This document shows, one piece after another, positions 49,288 through 61,513 of a stretch of 64,000 nt of DNA (position 1 is its first letter; each line of letters starts with the position of its first letter). The position numbers were made by a program, and so were the translations under genes. Location: the NCBI GenBank assembly GCA_963693085.1, contig OY856412.1, positions 964,128,281 through 964,192,280 on the forward strand. The letters run 5' to 3'. The notes under the pieces were generated by a model that did not search any database, was not told where the DNA came from, and saw nothing but the letters and a program-made list of their open reading frames with translations. The stretch comes from Alisma plantago-aquatica (Eukaryota; Streptophyta; Magnoliopsida; Alismatales; Alismataceae).

Positions 49288-51737
49288 AACAGATTCATCA
49301 ACTAATACTTAATAGTTTATAATTTAAAATCATCCTTAGAAATATAAGAGAAAAAAACTATTAAAGCATAATGTATCTTTTAGGTTTCTAATCTCACATT
49401 CGTCTACTTCTCATCTCTTTGCTTAATAAAGCCTTGAAAAGAAAATTATTAATTAGAGAAGTAAATGTGAAAAGATGTAACCTTTTGTGTAGGTCCCTCT
49501 AGAGAGGGTAGACACTAGAAAGATACAAGTATGGGTAAGCCCTTTCATAGAGGAAGGGCTTTGATTAGGGTATGAAAACTCGAGTGGGTCAAGGGATATG
49601 GAAACTCTAAGAGGTAGAGTATAGTCCCTAACCCTAACTCTAAAACCTTAATATTAAATAATGAGCATGGCGTGGTGGTATGGGACACCATCAATATGAA
49701 ACTTGAAATCAGGAATAAGAAAGATAAAGGGATGGGTTTAAGTGACCCAGTATCCCATTCACGTGTGCATGAGGGGCAAGACACTTATGTAAGAGGTCTT
49801 AAGAAATAAAGAACCCAATAGTTATATATATATATGTGTGTGAAAATGAAACTTTGAATATAACTTTCTCAAACTCCTCATGTTGTTTATAGAAGTTTGG
49901 TGATGGTGGCCAAGCCCCTAGAGGGGAAGACCGATGTAGCACCAAGCCCATGGAGGGGTAGGTGACCCGAGTTCACTGAACAAACAGAAACCATGAGGGG
50001 GTATTCCAGATGTTGAGCAAATATGGGTTGAGAAAAATTTATGCATAATGATGAAAGAAAACAAAAAAGGATATACATGAAACCTTTAGGGTTAGTGTGC
50101 CAACCTGGAGTGGGTGAACCCAAGAGTGGGAGGGTGACCTATGAAGGAGGAGAAACCTTAGATCTTGGGATCAGGTTGTGGCTAGAGAGCTAACTCCCTC
50201 CTATGAGACAAGAAGGCACCCTAGGCAAGGACTTTCCCTTAAAAGGTAAGTGAATAAACATATTTAAGTATTGAGATAACCTTAATCCTCACCTAGAGGA
50301 GTGAAGAGTTAAAGATATAAAAGTGAAAGCAGTCTATATTCTTTCAACCCAAGGAAGCCATCTCAGAGTGACACAACTGGTCAAGCCTAGGATTGGGAAG
50401 ACCAGTAAGGCACCAAGACTAGGAGGGAAGGTGGCATGAGTGGATGACCAAGCCCAGGAGGGAAGGTTATGAAAGGGTCAAGCCCAATAGGGAAGACTAG
50501 TAAGGCACCAAGCCCAGGAGGGAAGGTGGCCTAAGTACACAGTGCATATGTTTAGAATCAAGCCCCTGGAGGGGAAGATAACAGAAGGTCAAGCCCAGGA
50601 GGGAAGACCGACATGGCACCAAGCCCTGGAGGGAAGGTGGCCCGAGCCCAATGTTGGGACTACACTACATAATGTGTACTCAAAATAGAGAGACGAAGGC
50701 AATCTGGGTTAAAGAATTAAATGAGATAATAATGTGCTTAAAAGATGTGAAATCTCAAAAGAAACCCTTAGGGAGAGTAGAGTCCTAATGCAATCCTAGG
50801 GCCAAGTAGGGTGTATTAAAGGTACATAGGACCGATGGGTTATGAGTTGGTATGCCCTGAATGCACATGATCATGTGGTTGGGAGGTAACAACTAGGTTT
50901 TCCCAAGGTACATGACTCAGGAGATTAGCTACCACCATGAGGATCATGTAGCCTAATGGGTGAATGTGAGAGGCACTCCCTTGATGCATAAGGATGAGAT
51001 CACTCTAAAGGTACCTATAGAGACCTCAAGGATTCATCTAAGAATCATAATGATACATGAGATATAAATATAAAAGTTGTAATGAAGTCATGCAAACTTG
51101 AGAGAAGTTGTGCCCTAACTTAAGAGTAATAAAAGGGATACATGACTCCATGGAATATATGAATACTATGAAATTAAGAACAAGTAAGTTTAGAGTCATA
51201 TCGAGCATGATTCAACTTAATATGTGAAATTGAAAGGTAATGTGTGGATGTACCATATCCTCTCTTGGAATGGAATGAGCTTTGTGTTTGGGCTGCAGTC
51301 AAATATTTATTTCATCTCATTATGAGAGAGAGATTGGGTAGGCACATGTTACGCTTAAAATGAACATATGAGAATGAATACCTTAAATTGATGTCAATGA
51401 CATGATCTAGGGTTGGAGGTGTTACCTCACCCTTATGTGAGAATAAATAAACAATAGGTTGGAAACCTAGGTGAAAAGGTAATCACCAAGTGAAAATTGA
51501 AATCACAAATGGAAAATTTAATGAACATGAAATGAAACATTGTAATGATAAGGATATGGATGTACGTTGAATCGAATTCAGGTGGCAAACTTAGTCATAA
51601 TATGAGGAATTTGTATATCAATAAAAGATATAAAGGATAACTAAGTAGGGTTTTCTAACCATAAATTCTGAGAACGAAGATGAGCTATCATTCACCTACG
51701 CTTACTAGGTTTGAATTTTGGGGACAAAATTCCTTTT
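49288..51737 (+). other. Non-coding interior with AAGCCC-GGAGGGAAG repeats
   Basis: No gag, protease, reverse transcriptase or integrase was recognised. Between about 49900 and 50645, units of roughly 60 bp recur, with CAAGCCCAGGAGGGAAGACC and CACCAAGCCCAGGAGGGAAG. They are scattered in the first part and tandem at 50380-50645. Confidence 0.75.
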
Positions 51738-51750
51738 AAGGAGGGGTGAA
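51738..51750 (+). promoter_or_regulatory. Polypurine tract
   Basis: AAGGAGGGGTGAA lies directly before the 3' LTR, and GGGGACAAAATTCC about 15 bp further upstream. Confidence 0.8.
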
Positions 51751-54595
51751 TGTAATATCCTCAATTTTGGTAAAATTAAAAAATATAATATAAGGCATGT
51801 TTTGCTGAATAATATTCTCCAATGGTATTATTGGTGGAACAATAATGGTGATCAACCTTGTGGCATGGGTGCTTACGTCACACATTAAATAAAAGGAATT
51901 TATACATTGGATGAATAATAATGACTTGTGATATGACTTTTCATGTACTAGAAAATAATAAATAAAAGGGTATTCCATGTATAATAGTATTATCTTAAAT
52001 AATGATTGAAGGGGACAAGTTTTATGTGGGAAATATATTCCATTAGATCACATACATTGAATATAACTTTGGGAATTTCCTTGAAATAAGATAATTATAA
52101 ATGAAGATCGAGTGAGAGGGAAATCTAGAAGATTTCCATAAAAGATTAATAACCAAATGGTGCCATACGTTTATATGATCTCCCCAATGACTTTTGATAT
52201 AGAAAAAACCAAGTTTTAATTAGAGACTGGGGGTTTCATGACCTTTGCATTATAGAATAAAAGTTGAGAATTTTATATTAGGATGAGAGGAATGAATTTA
52301 TTGTATTAACTAAAGGAGATGTAATGCCAAATATGAACAAGCATAACCCATGATGGAAAGGAGATGCCTTTAGGTTCAAGGAAAGGCATTAATAGGATTT
52401 CTTAATTGCATACCTTGCCTTTAAACCCGTCCATACAAAAAAAATAGAGGAAAGAGTCTTTCGGTTGGCAAACCTAATCTGTATTTGTAGAGTTTAATCT
52501 TCTGCAGTCTCTCCCGGTGTGTTGTACGAGTATATAAGGGTATACCTCGTATGTTTTCCCCACTCACGACCATTGAGTGTATTGATAAGGGGATAAGAGA
52601 GGTTTAGGGAGATGTCATGAAGAGATAGGGTTAGTTCCCTCACAGGTAACCAGCGATCCACACTGTTAGGTCGAGGCACCTTGTAGAGCAGGAAGAGGAC
52701 CGCAAGCATCTGCTGGTCTGTGAGGAACGTAGCAACACCCTACCAGCTAGAGGTCATCCTCATCGTCTAGTCCAGACATCTCAGAGCAGAAGGGCTCCTT
52801 CTGGTGATCCCAGGACTCATGAGGGGAACTCGAGTGATGCTCTACCTCAGCCAGCACGCGAAGATGCATAGGTAAACATCCTAACATTATGTTCTGTAAC
52901 CTACTGTAAGCCACAACGTAGGGCTCTCGTCCCCCTTCCTCCGACCTTCACAGACCGCGTGAAGGATGGGGCTAGGCTGAGTTTAGGTGTGTGGAGCCCC
53001 TCTGACCTTCTCTGGGTCTCAATGACATTGGGGTCGACGAGATCAGTCGTAGATTCCTGTTCAGGGTTTACCGTTGGGCTGCGTCGGGAGGTTAGGGGTG
53101 AGTTGGGAGTCAAAAGACTCATCTGCCCCGAACCCTATACGTGACCTGTAAGGGAACAAGAGTCTTTAACCACTAACTTAAAGGGGCCACCCACGTGGAG
53201 CGTCGAGCCGATGTGGCCACATGCCATTGGCCAGAGCCAGCTCGCATGGCAAATAGGAAACAAAATGATAACTGCTGACTTTTTAGGCTATGATTGGCCA
53301 GAGTAAATGCATTCTTGTTAAATTTATAGAAAATGATTGGTAATTCTGATGGTGACATATAATATATGAAAATTGCTAAAAAAAGAGGAATCCAAATAAA
53401 ATATAATTAGAGTCCAATTATGCTTCCTGTTCTAAAAGTGTATGCAATACATGTTTTAATATGATTAATAGAAATGAAGATCTTGATTTTCTTTAATATG
53501 ATGCTTAATTGAGTAGATTCCTTTAGGTTGAGCTAATACCTGATCTTGTTATGTATAATGAAGATATGCTTGATGCTGATGAATAATTGACATTTCTAGA
53601 TTAATAATCTTATACATGGTGTTTTAGGGTTTTAAAACTAATGTCGACATCTTGCTATGATCTAATGTCGATAGTGTGATCTAGGTATCATGAATATTAT
53701 AATATGCTTCAAATGATGATTAGGGTTTAATCTAATATGCATAACTAGTTTGTAATCTTAGAAACCATGATACGTTGGAATTAGGGTTTGTAACCCTAAG
53801 TCCTGGTCCACACATGAGATAACCCTAAACCCTAGTTTAGGATCGCATATAAATCTGATTAATGTAATGTGAATCCATGGTGACACATATGTAGAATATA
53901 TATTTTAGATTATGTTGGGTGAATAATTTGTTGCTTGGATATTTGTATGCACTCCTAAAGTGCATGAGTTATTCTACATGGTTTCTGCAATGGCATGAGG
54001 TATGTGGTTAAACTTATGAATACATGTATCGAATTCTCAGTTTGCCGATGTTTCTCGATGAGATTGAACGAATGATAAACTGCTTGCTTATTTATTTACT
54101 TCTTGCAAATGATAAAGTTCCTATGAGTATCATGTAAAGTACAATGATTACACCTGAGGCAGTGGACTAGATATGGGTTAGAATACAAAAACAAGGTTTT
54201 GTTCTTATATGCAAGTAAAAGATGTTTTCTTATATGTGTACTTGTGATTATTGGTTGAACCCATGTACCAGTATAGAAATATACTTTGTCGGCATTTTAG
54301 GTATCAAGTATACTTGATTCGTGGACATGAGGTTACAAATAAAGATGTTGAAGACACTAAATTTATTCATGAAGGTTTAGTTTTAGTGGTATATCTTCAC
54401 ACATGTACATGTTAACTCTTTCATAAAATTTATGTAACTCCTTAGAGGAGCTTTTTATGCAAACATGTAAATATTTGTTCATTGATGGAAATTATTTACT
54501 ATTCTGTATTATTTCTTGAATCTGATTCTTGAATTTATGAGTGATGATTCACAACTTTAAGGTCTTTTAGACACTCAAAAGTGTGGGTCGTTACA
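51751..54595 (+). repeat. 3' LTR of the non-coding element
   Basis: It is collinear with 46367-49274, with many substitutions and indels of up to several tens of bp (for example around 54140). It ends GGGTCGTTACA. Confidence 0.88.
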
Positions 54596-55937
54596 CGTCT
54601 TTTATCCATCTTTCACATACTTCCTCAGCATTTCTGAAGGTGGCCACAATAGTGGTGGATGAGAGTCCTAGAAACCTGAAGGTGGTCTACGTGGCGAAAC
54701 CTCAGCTCTGTTCCAGATGTAATAAATTTGGACATAGGCTGCCGTCTTGTCCACAAGCTCATGGTAGCAAACCACTACCTTGCCAGCTACATATTAGAGC
54801 TGGGAAGATGGGAAGGAGACAGGGTGTTCGTAGGAATGCCGAGGTGACCAATAGTCAATATGCAGGTAAGGAGAGTCGAGCTGTTCCAGTGGTGGATCGA
54901 GAGGATGGTGAAGGCATGGTTATGCCAGAACATGATATGGGAACTTTTCCCCCTGTAGAAATTGAGGACACATTGAATTTGGAGTGGGAGTTATTCAGTG
55001 CCAATCTGAATGTTACACCTCAATGTATCAAGCAGTTTGTTCATGATATAGGGATTTCCCTAGACTACAAACAACGGCTCACATGGAACTCGGATGAGAT
55101 GTCTTCGATCAGTTCTTGTGATCTAGACCCTGACATCTTAGATGATTTTGTTGTGAAGAGTGGCTCTAAACAGAGAAAGAAGAAGAAAAAGCATAGGAAA
55201 GCTGGAAGTGAAGAGATCCCCAAGATTGACTTCTCTGGGTCTACCTAATCCCTTCTAGTTTATAACTTCTGGTGCTTTGGTCAGTTACCAGTTGGAGTCT
55301 TCAGTCTGTTTCAGCAGGATAATGCTATTTAGGTTATCTCTTTGGACGGATGCAGGGGTCAGTGTCTTTCTGTGGCACATCTTTGTGGGTGGTCAGTGAT
55401 GTAGTGCTTTAGTTAGGTTTCTAATCCCTTGTGGAAATTCAAGGCGTGATCCCATGCTGGCCTTTTCCCTTGATCAGGGTGATGACCTTTCTGGTTACTG
55501 ATATGCTTAGGAGTTTCGAAACAGTGGTGTTGTTTTCAGATTATTCCAAGAAGGAGACAAGGGGTGGCAGTACTTGTCTTCTTTTATTATCATCTTTTGG
55601 TGCTTCCCAACTGCTGGACTACTTTGAGCTAGAGATAGTATCCATCTTTCTGGGTTTTTCCTACCAGTAAGGTGGAGAATCATGCTTACTTATTTGTAGG
55701 TGGGGTTTATTGTAAGGTTTGTTTGGTTCTTCTTCTTTTCTTGTAGGCATAGTCTAGTTAGGTGGAGACTTTCCTTGTTTTTGTTCTCCTGTTAGTCTGG
55801 AGTCTTTGTTTTGTTGTTTCGATCCTCTATCACCTCCCTACGTGGAGATTTATGGATCAGGTTTTTCCCTAAGGGGCACTATTGTACCCAAAGTTTTGGT
55901 TTCTTAGTAACACGTTTTTTTTTCGACCAAAAAAAAG
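54596..55937 (+). mobile_element. LINE fragment: end of ORF1 with CCHC knuckle, then 3' tail
   Basis: The open frame to 55248 encodes LKVVYVAKPQLCSRCNKFGH RLPSCP, a C-X2-C-X4-H-X4-C knuckle typical of plant LINE ORF1 (DUF4283/zf-CCHC type). An acidic, Ser-rich region and a Lys-rich C-terminus (KQRKKKKKHRKAG) follow. The ~680 bp after it carry no endonuclease or reverse transcriptase and end with T- and A-runs (TTTTTTTTCGACCAAAAAAAA). I infer an L1-like LINE, 5'-truncated and lacking ORF2. It lies between the two halves of the FAR1 gene. Its 5' end is now the LTR element's right border. Confidence 0.68.
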
Positions 55938-57640
55938 ATCAACTTCACCTCACAACAAATCATCCACTGTAATTCTGTTTGGAATTTTCTAAACCTTAGC
56001 AATATGTATAATTTTCTCATATGAACCCTCCATGAGAAACTCTATCTTCAAAGGTGAATTGTTGAATAGTGACTCATAATCAACTTTTTTTTCTTGCTCA
56101 AACTTTGTTTCCAAGGCAAGTTCATATTGACTTACAAATTGTTTCAATGACGTCTTACAATTTACATAAGAATCAAAAAATGAATTCATTGATTCTCTGC
56201 ACTGAGTAGTTGTCATATTTGCCCAAAAAAAGTTATCCACATATGCTGGAACCCTTAACTATTTGATTTCATACATAGTATCAAGCCAACTGATCTTAGT
56301 ACTAAAACAGTGTTGTAGAGCAGTAGCCCAATTCTTTTCAAATATCTCAATGGAAGAGCTCTTGTACACAACAAATTTAACCAGTCTTGCTACCTTGTCA
56401 TCTTTACCAAATTTTTCAGGAAGTTTTTTCATAATGTGCCATAGACAAAGTCTGTGTCTAGTAGACAGAAAAACTACTTTGACATCATTCATTATACTCA
56501 GGGCATGATCAGTTACAATAGCATTCAAAGGTTTTCTTGTACAAACAAATTAAAAATACTTTAGATATACAAATTACATATTGAGTCTATCTAATACTAG
56601 TTTTTACTTAACTTTTATCAAATAAAGTAGTGATATGTATTTACCCATGCATTTAAGACAGGTCTCAAAGACCCATATGTAGTTCCCTGTTGTTTCCTCG
56701 CATAATAAGCCACATCCCATCAGTATGGATTGGCAATGATGATTTATGCCAACAAATGATGCGAATGGCATGTCATATTGATTAGTCAAATAAGTAGTGT
56801 CGAAAGTGATAACATCGCCAAAAAATGTGTATGCTCTCCTTGATCGAGAATCAGCCCAAAAAATATTTCTAAGAACTCCATTTTCATTTAAACTGAGGAC
56901 ATAAAAAAAGTCGGGATCTATCTCTTGGATCTTTACAAAGTATGTTTGTATAACTTAGGAATCTCCTTCACGTAGCCTTAGGTTCCTCGAATAATATAGA
57001 TGAATCCGAATGTCCCTAGATGTAAATGTAAGGTTTTCATAGCCTCCTGCTTCCACCACTAGACTCACCATAGTTTTAGACACACCAATTCCGACACTAT
57101 TGTTTAATTCGATACACTGACATATTTCATCGGGGATCTTTCTTTTAGAGGGTAGTAGTCTAACTATATATGAATGTGATAGCTCATGGTTGTGTTCTTC
57201 CACAAAAGTAGCTATAGCATACTGATTGGTGTAGATTCTTATGAATGTAATATGAGTTGGACAGGAAGTTCTAGCAGTTGGCTTTAGTCAGTATAGAGAG
57301 CCTTTAGAATTGGTTGGCAGAGTTCCATATTTTAAACATGAATATGCTATTATTTTTTTTCCTCATTAGGTGCCCATTTTTTTGAATGTGCAATCTTGAT
57401 ACCAAAACCACACAAATTTACATATTTCTGGTAGAAAACCTTTGCATCAGATTCACACGGAAATATCATCCCTACTAAAGGCTTATCTACATCACTAGTT
57501 GGTTTAGAAATAACTAATTAAATCAATGGAATTCTCAATGATAGTCATTGTTGTATCCATCTTATCTTGACCAATACTAGATTCATTTCCTTGATTATAA
57601 TATCTTGGTTCATATCAATTAAAGCATTTTGTGACATCTG
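55938..57640 (-). pseudogene. FAR1/FRS-type Mutator-like transposase, broken
   Basis: FAR1/FRS proteins and their MULE relatives join a WRKY-GCM1-like DNA-binding domain, a DDE transposase core and a SWIM finger. In minus-strand order: N-terminus near 57636; FAR1 domain with KPLVGMIFPCESDAKVFYQK, GFGIKIAHSKK and VEEHNHELSH (57490-57165); MULE core with AYTFFGDVITFDTTYLTNQY and FASFVGINHHCQSILMGCGL (~56850-56700, first catalytic Asp); NAIVTDHALSIMNDV and RHRLCLWHIMKKLPEKFG (~56525-56415, second Asp); and TTTQCRESMNSFFDSYVNCK TSLKQFVSQYE (~56210-56115, catalytic Glu region). It ends near FQTELQWMICCEVKLI at 55938. The SWIM segment expected next is missing; the downstream piece lies at 46136-46366. 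Stops occur before LKPTARTS, after LREGDS and before LRVPAYV, and there are frameshifts. Confidence 0.87.
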
Positions 57641-58185
57641 AATTTTTTTAATAAATAGTAAAATAAGTTAGCACAAATGCAAAATTAATAATTTTTAATG
57701 ACAATGTTATGTTTACTTTCTTCATAGGATTTGTACTTATCAAACATGATGTGGAATATCATGGTGTATTTAGGGTTTTAATTTTCAATGTGCACGTTAT
57801 GCCACATAATAGGTTTCTCATCTTTGTATCATTATCAGATTTTTCTAGCGTGCCTCATGGTTACGTAACCTCAGTACCACTCTATCGTATCATGTTTAGT
57901 CTTAACCAAAGATCTATGTCAAATATTACAGTTTGACTGTACACCCTGAATTCATTTTATATTACTGTCATATCTGGCAAGCACCATAAGGTAAAAGGTT
58001 GCATGATCTTGATTGTGTTAACCTTGTGAATATATTTAAAACAAACAATGAATAAAGAAAATCAACAAGTTAGGGTAACATAAGGGATCTTCCATTACAT
58101 CTTAGCATATGTGTCCATGAAATTTTAGTATAGAAAATCAACAAGTTCGGGTAACATAAGGGATCTTCCATGTTTTATAAGACTA
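57641..58185. other. AT-rich, no recognisable gene
   Basis: A 75-codon frame at 57709-57936 matches no family. This is where the promoter of the FAR1-type gene would lie, but no element was identified. Confidence 0.45.
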
Positions 58186-58189
58186 GCAT

Positions 58190-59610
58190 CCATTTATAAG
58201 CATATTATTGTAAACTCACATTTATAAGATTGTCTATACAAACAACATTGTCACTACAGATTTGTATTGTAGACAATTGGATTGTATATAGGCATACCTG
58301 GTTCTGACACAAAGGAAGAATGGCGACCTCTGTCCACCATCACAACCCACAATCTCCACGACAGTTTGCAATAAGAATACAATATGAATGAAGCTTGTCT
58401 AAACCATGTGTAATACAATATGAATGAAGTAGTAACAAAAAACATTGAGAAGGAGAGGGAACAAGTTAGGGTAACATAAGAGAATATGTTATTCTTTTTT
58501 TTAAGAATCTCCTAGACATTTTCTTTGTAAGCAGTAGATCCAGAACATCCTCGTAGAGGACAAATCATACAATTATATCTAAGGCAGTAAGACAACAACT
58601 ATATAAACATAACATACTCACAGTGGAGTTCTCTATAATCATCATGACAATCATTTTACTACACTAAAACGTAAAGACTTAACAACCCTCATATTTGATA
58701 GTTTACCTTCAGGTTGCCTTATGTCACCACCAATTAATCAGATCTGTCTGACAAGATAGGCTAGAAGAGTGAGCACACAATAGTTCACAAGGACGGGCTA
58801 TATTATATATTTATAAGTATATTATTGTAAACTTACACTTATGACTATCCATACAAACAACATTGTCACTACATATTTGTATTGTGGACAATTGGATTGC
58901 AAATAGGGATACATGGTTCTCATTCAAAGGAAGAATGATGACCTATGTCCACCAACACAACCCATAATCTCCACAACAGTCTGCGACAAGAATACAATAT
59001 GATGATGCTTGTTTGATCAAATATGAGTAGTGGTTGTATTGTATGGTTTGATGACTATTGAAATGTACAATACATTATACGGGTAGTGGTGGGTCATGAG
59101 GGAATATGAATGAAATGTACAAAATATTATACGGGGAGTGGTACGGGTCAATGACAACAATTATTTAGCATTAATGTAGTGAGTGTTTACAGTACATGCC
59201 ATAGAGTGCATGTGATGAGGGAACAAGGAGGTAAGATGAGGAATAGGGAGGAAGAAAAAGCATGGAGAAGGAGAGGGAACAAGTTAGGATAACATAAGAG
59301 AATATGTTATTCTTTTTTTAAGAATCTCCTAGCCGTTTTCTTTGTAAGCAGTAGATCCAAAATACCCTCGTAGATGACTAATCATACAATTATATCTAAG
59401 ACAATAAGGCAACAACTACAAAAACATAACATACTCGTAAAAGAGTTCTCTATAATCATCACGATGATCCGTTTACTGTACTTAAATGTAAAGACTTAAC
59501 AACCCTCATATTTGATCGTTTATCTTTAGACTGCAGACTGTCACCACCACTTTATCAGATTTGTCTGGCAAGGTAGGCTAGAAGAGTGAGCACACAACAG
59601 TTCACAAGGC
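58190..59610. repeat. Tandem duplication of a ~0.6-kb segment
   Basis: Two copies are collinear: 58190-58792 and 58808-59608. Shared blocks include TTGTAAACT with ACAAACAACATTGTCACTAC, GGAGAGGGAACAAGTTAGG, AGAGAATATGTTATTC, CAATTATATCTAAG and GGCTAGAAGAGTGAGCACAC. The second copy has an extra ~200 bp (about 59030-59250) with two ATACGGG(T/G)AGTGGT repeats. Many substitutions separate the copies. No coding potential is evident. Confidence 0.8.
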
Positions 59611-61206
59611 TAGATGAGTGAGCACACAACCAGCTAACAAAGCTTTAGTAGCTCGTTGTGCATGGTAAGGACCTCGATTGCTCTGCAACAGACATCTTCG
59701 TCGGTCAGATTTAACAATGAAAAATGAGATGAGAGATTGGGGGCTAATAGAGGAAAGACAGGAAAGTAGTTTACTCAAACTTCTCTACTCTTTTTGTCAG
59801 ATTTGACAGTAAAACAAATTGGATTATTGCCGCGCGGACCTGCTCAACCCGGTGAACAAAGATGCCTGATTGATCCCGTCACGAACCTGGATCAAGTCCT
59901 GCACGTGCGCCACGTTCATGGACACCACTTGTGCATGAACCGCTCCGCCTCCTCCGCAACGGCGTCCGATTTTGACTCGAAGACTCATAGTAGGGAGATA
60001 GCGCTACCTTCTCCTCTCAGACCTTGCCGATATTCTGATTTTCATTCTTCACGCTCGAGGGTGCGTGCTGAGAGGAGAGGATAAGGTGTTTGAAAGGGGC
60101 GAAGGGCGGAAAAGGGTCAAAATGGGCGTCGTTTGAGGTTTAGGTGGGACTCTGATTTAGGGTATAGATCGGACGACGTTCAGAGATATGGGACGTGTTG
60201 TGGTTGGGGGTGTAGGTCCGATTACGTCAAGAATTTCCGTTTAATAATTTAGATTAGAAGATATGATGCATCGATCATGCAACCCTATCAAGCCAACCGG
60301 GTTACGCGTACTTTATGTGGGGAGATGATTTTACGAGTAAATATCCGATTAGCCAACGACAGCAGACTCTCTATATATATGGGCATCAAATATGGCTATA
60401 GATCGATATTTTGCTTGTGGCTGGAAATCCACGCAAGGTTCTCATACCAAGATTTTCGAGCACCGTCTTGCTTTTCAGTTTGTGGCCCTCCCAGCACTTA
60501 AGGCTGACTCGGGCCCCACACACTTTAGTTTGCACATTCTCAGCCACCAGTGAGGTTTTTATCCCTTCTTTCCGTCCGTTCATTCAAGACCATAGCTTCC
60601 ATATTCGGTCACGGGTGAGCCTCACACCTGCCACCACCCCGCATGTCATTTCATTTCAGCCACATATATATATTTATATTAGAAAGAGATCTGCTGTAGA
60701 GATAAAAAATGGGACTAGATTTAGACCCATTTTGTCATTTACCTTACTATAGAACAAAATAGAGGAGCGACATTAGTTACTTCCATCCTTTATTTTGTTC
60801 TATAACAAACTAAAGGATAAAAATGGTCTCAAATATGATCCCATTTCTTGTCTAAGTATCATATTTCTTTTAGAAATATTCCTATTAGAAATATGCTAGG
60901 TGAACACCATTTTAGCACCTAAAACGGAAGTCCAAACATTCTTTAACACAAGTTAGAAGGTATAATAAATAAAATAATATATATTTTATTTGTTATAACT
61001 TTTAACTTGTAGTAGAGAATACTTAGGATTCTATTTTGAGTCCTAGAATGGGCATGCATAACAAACCTCTTTTTATTATGAGTAGAGATCGTGAGACGGT
61101 TGTAATCTAACTGCGGGCATCCTTGGAAGTGGACTGGCTTCAAATTTTTTGTACCATCCTCTATACCCACGTATGTGCCCACAACATCCGACCCTTTATC
61201 TTGTGG
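59611..61206. other. Mixed-composition DNA, no recognisable gene
   Basis: Between 59790 and 60270 and again between 60450 and 60660 the sequence is GC-richer than its surroundings, with short frames on both strands that I cannot assign. TATATATAT at about 60371 and 60665 is TATA-like, but no convincing gene follows. Confidence 0.4.
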
Positions 61207-61214
61207 GATCTATG

Positions 61215-61505
61215 CAGGGCCGGCCCATTGGGGTGGCCAACATGGGCGACGGCCAGGGGCCCAACAAAGACGGGGGCCCACAATTTTATTTTTCTAAACA
61301 CCTCTTGTTGTAGGGTAGTGTTATTTGGTATGATATTTTATATATTGCAAGCCAAATCTATTCGCATTGATGCTACTATTTTTTATATGATAGTTTGACA
61401 ATTATGACTAAACTTGTATTTATTTAAATTTGTTAAATAAGAGTATACAGAGGGCCCATTTTTTGTCTTCGCCCCAGGGCCTCTAAAATGTCTGCAACGG
61501 CCCTG
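61215..61505. mobile_element. hAT-type MITE, 291 bp
   Basis: The left end is CAGGGCCGGCCC and the right end CAACGGCCCTG, giving CAGGGCCG/CGGCCCTG terminal inverted repeats. The flanks are GATCTATG (61207-61214) and GATCTACG (61506-61513): an 8-bp target duplication with one change, the length typical of hAT elements. GC-rich ends and an AT-rich centre with no coding capacity mark it as a non-autonomous element. Confidence 0.9.
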
Positions 61506-61513
61506 GATCTACG

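Larger units (their letters stand above)
46367..54595 (+). mobile_element. Non-coding LTR retrotransposon (LARD-like)
   Basis: Two LTRs (46367-49274, ~2908 bp; 51751-54595, ~2845 bp) flank 2.48 kb of interior with a Met-tRNA primer site and a good polypurine tract but no gag or pol reading frame. The LTRs start TGTAATATCC and end TCACA or TTACA. The flanks CGTCG (46362-46366) and CGTCT (54596-54600) look like a 5-bp target duplication with one change. The LTRs differ at about 6 of the first 98 bp, so the insertion is old. The box GGGGACAAAAT before the 3' LTR resembles the GGGGACGAAAT of the element at 14-27 kb, hinting at a Ty3-type parent. Confidence 0.85.
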
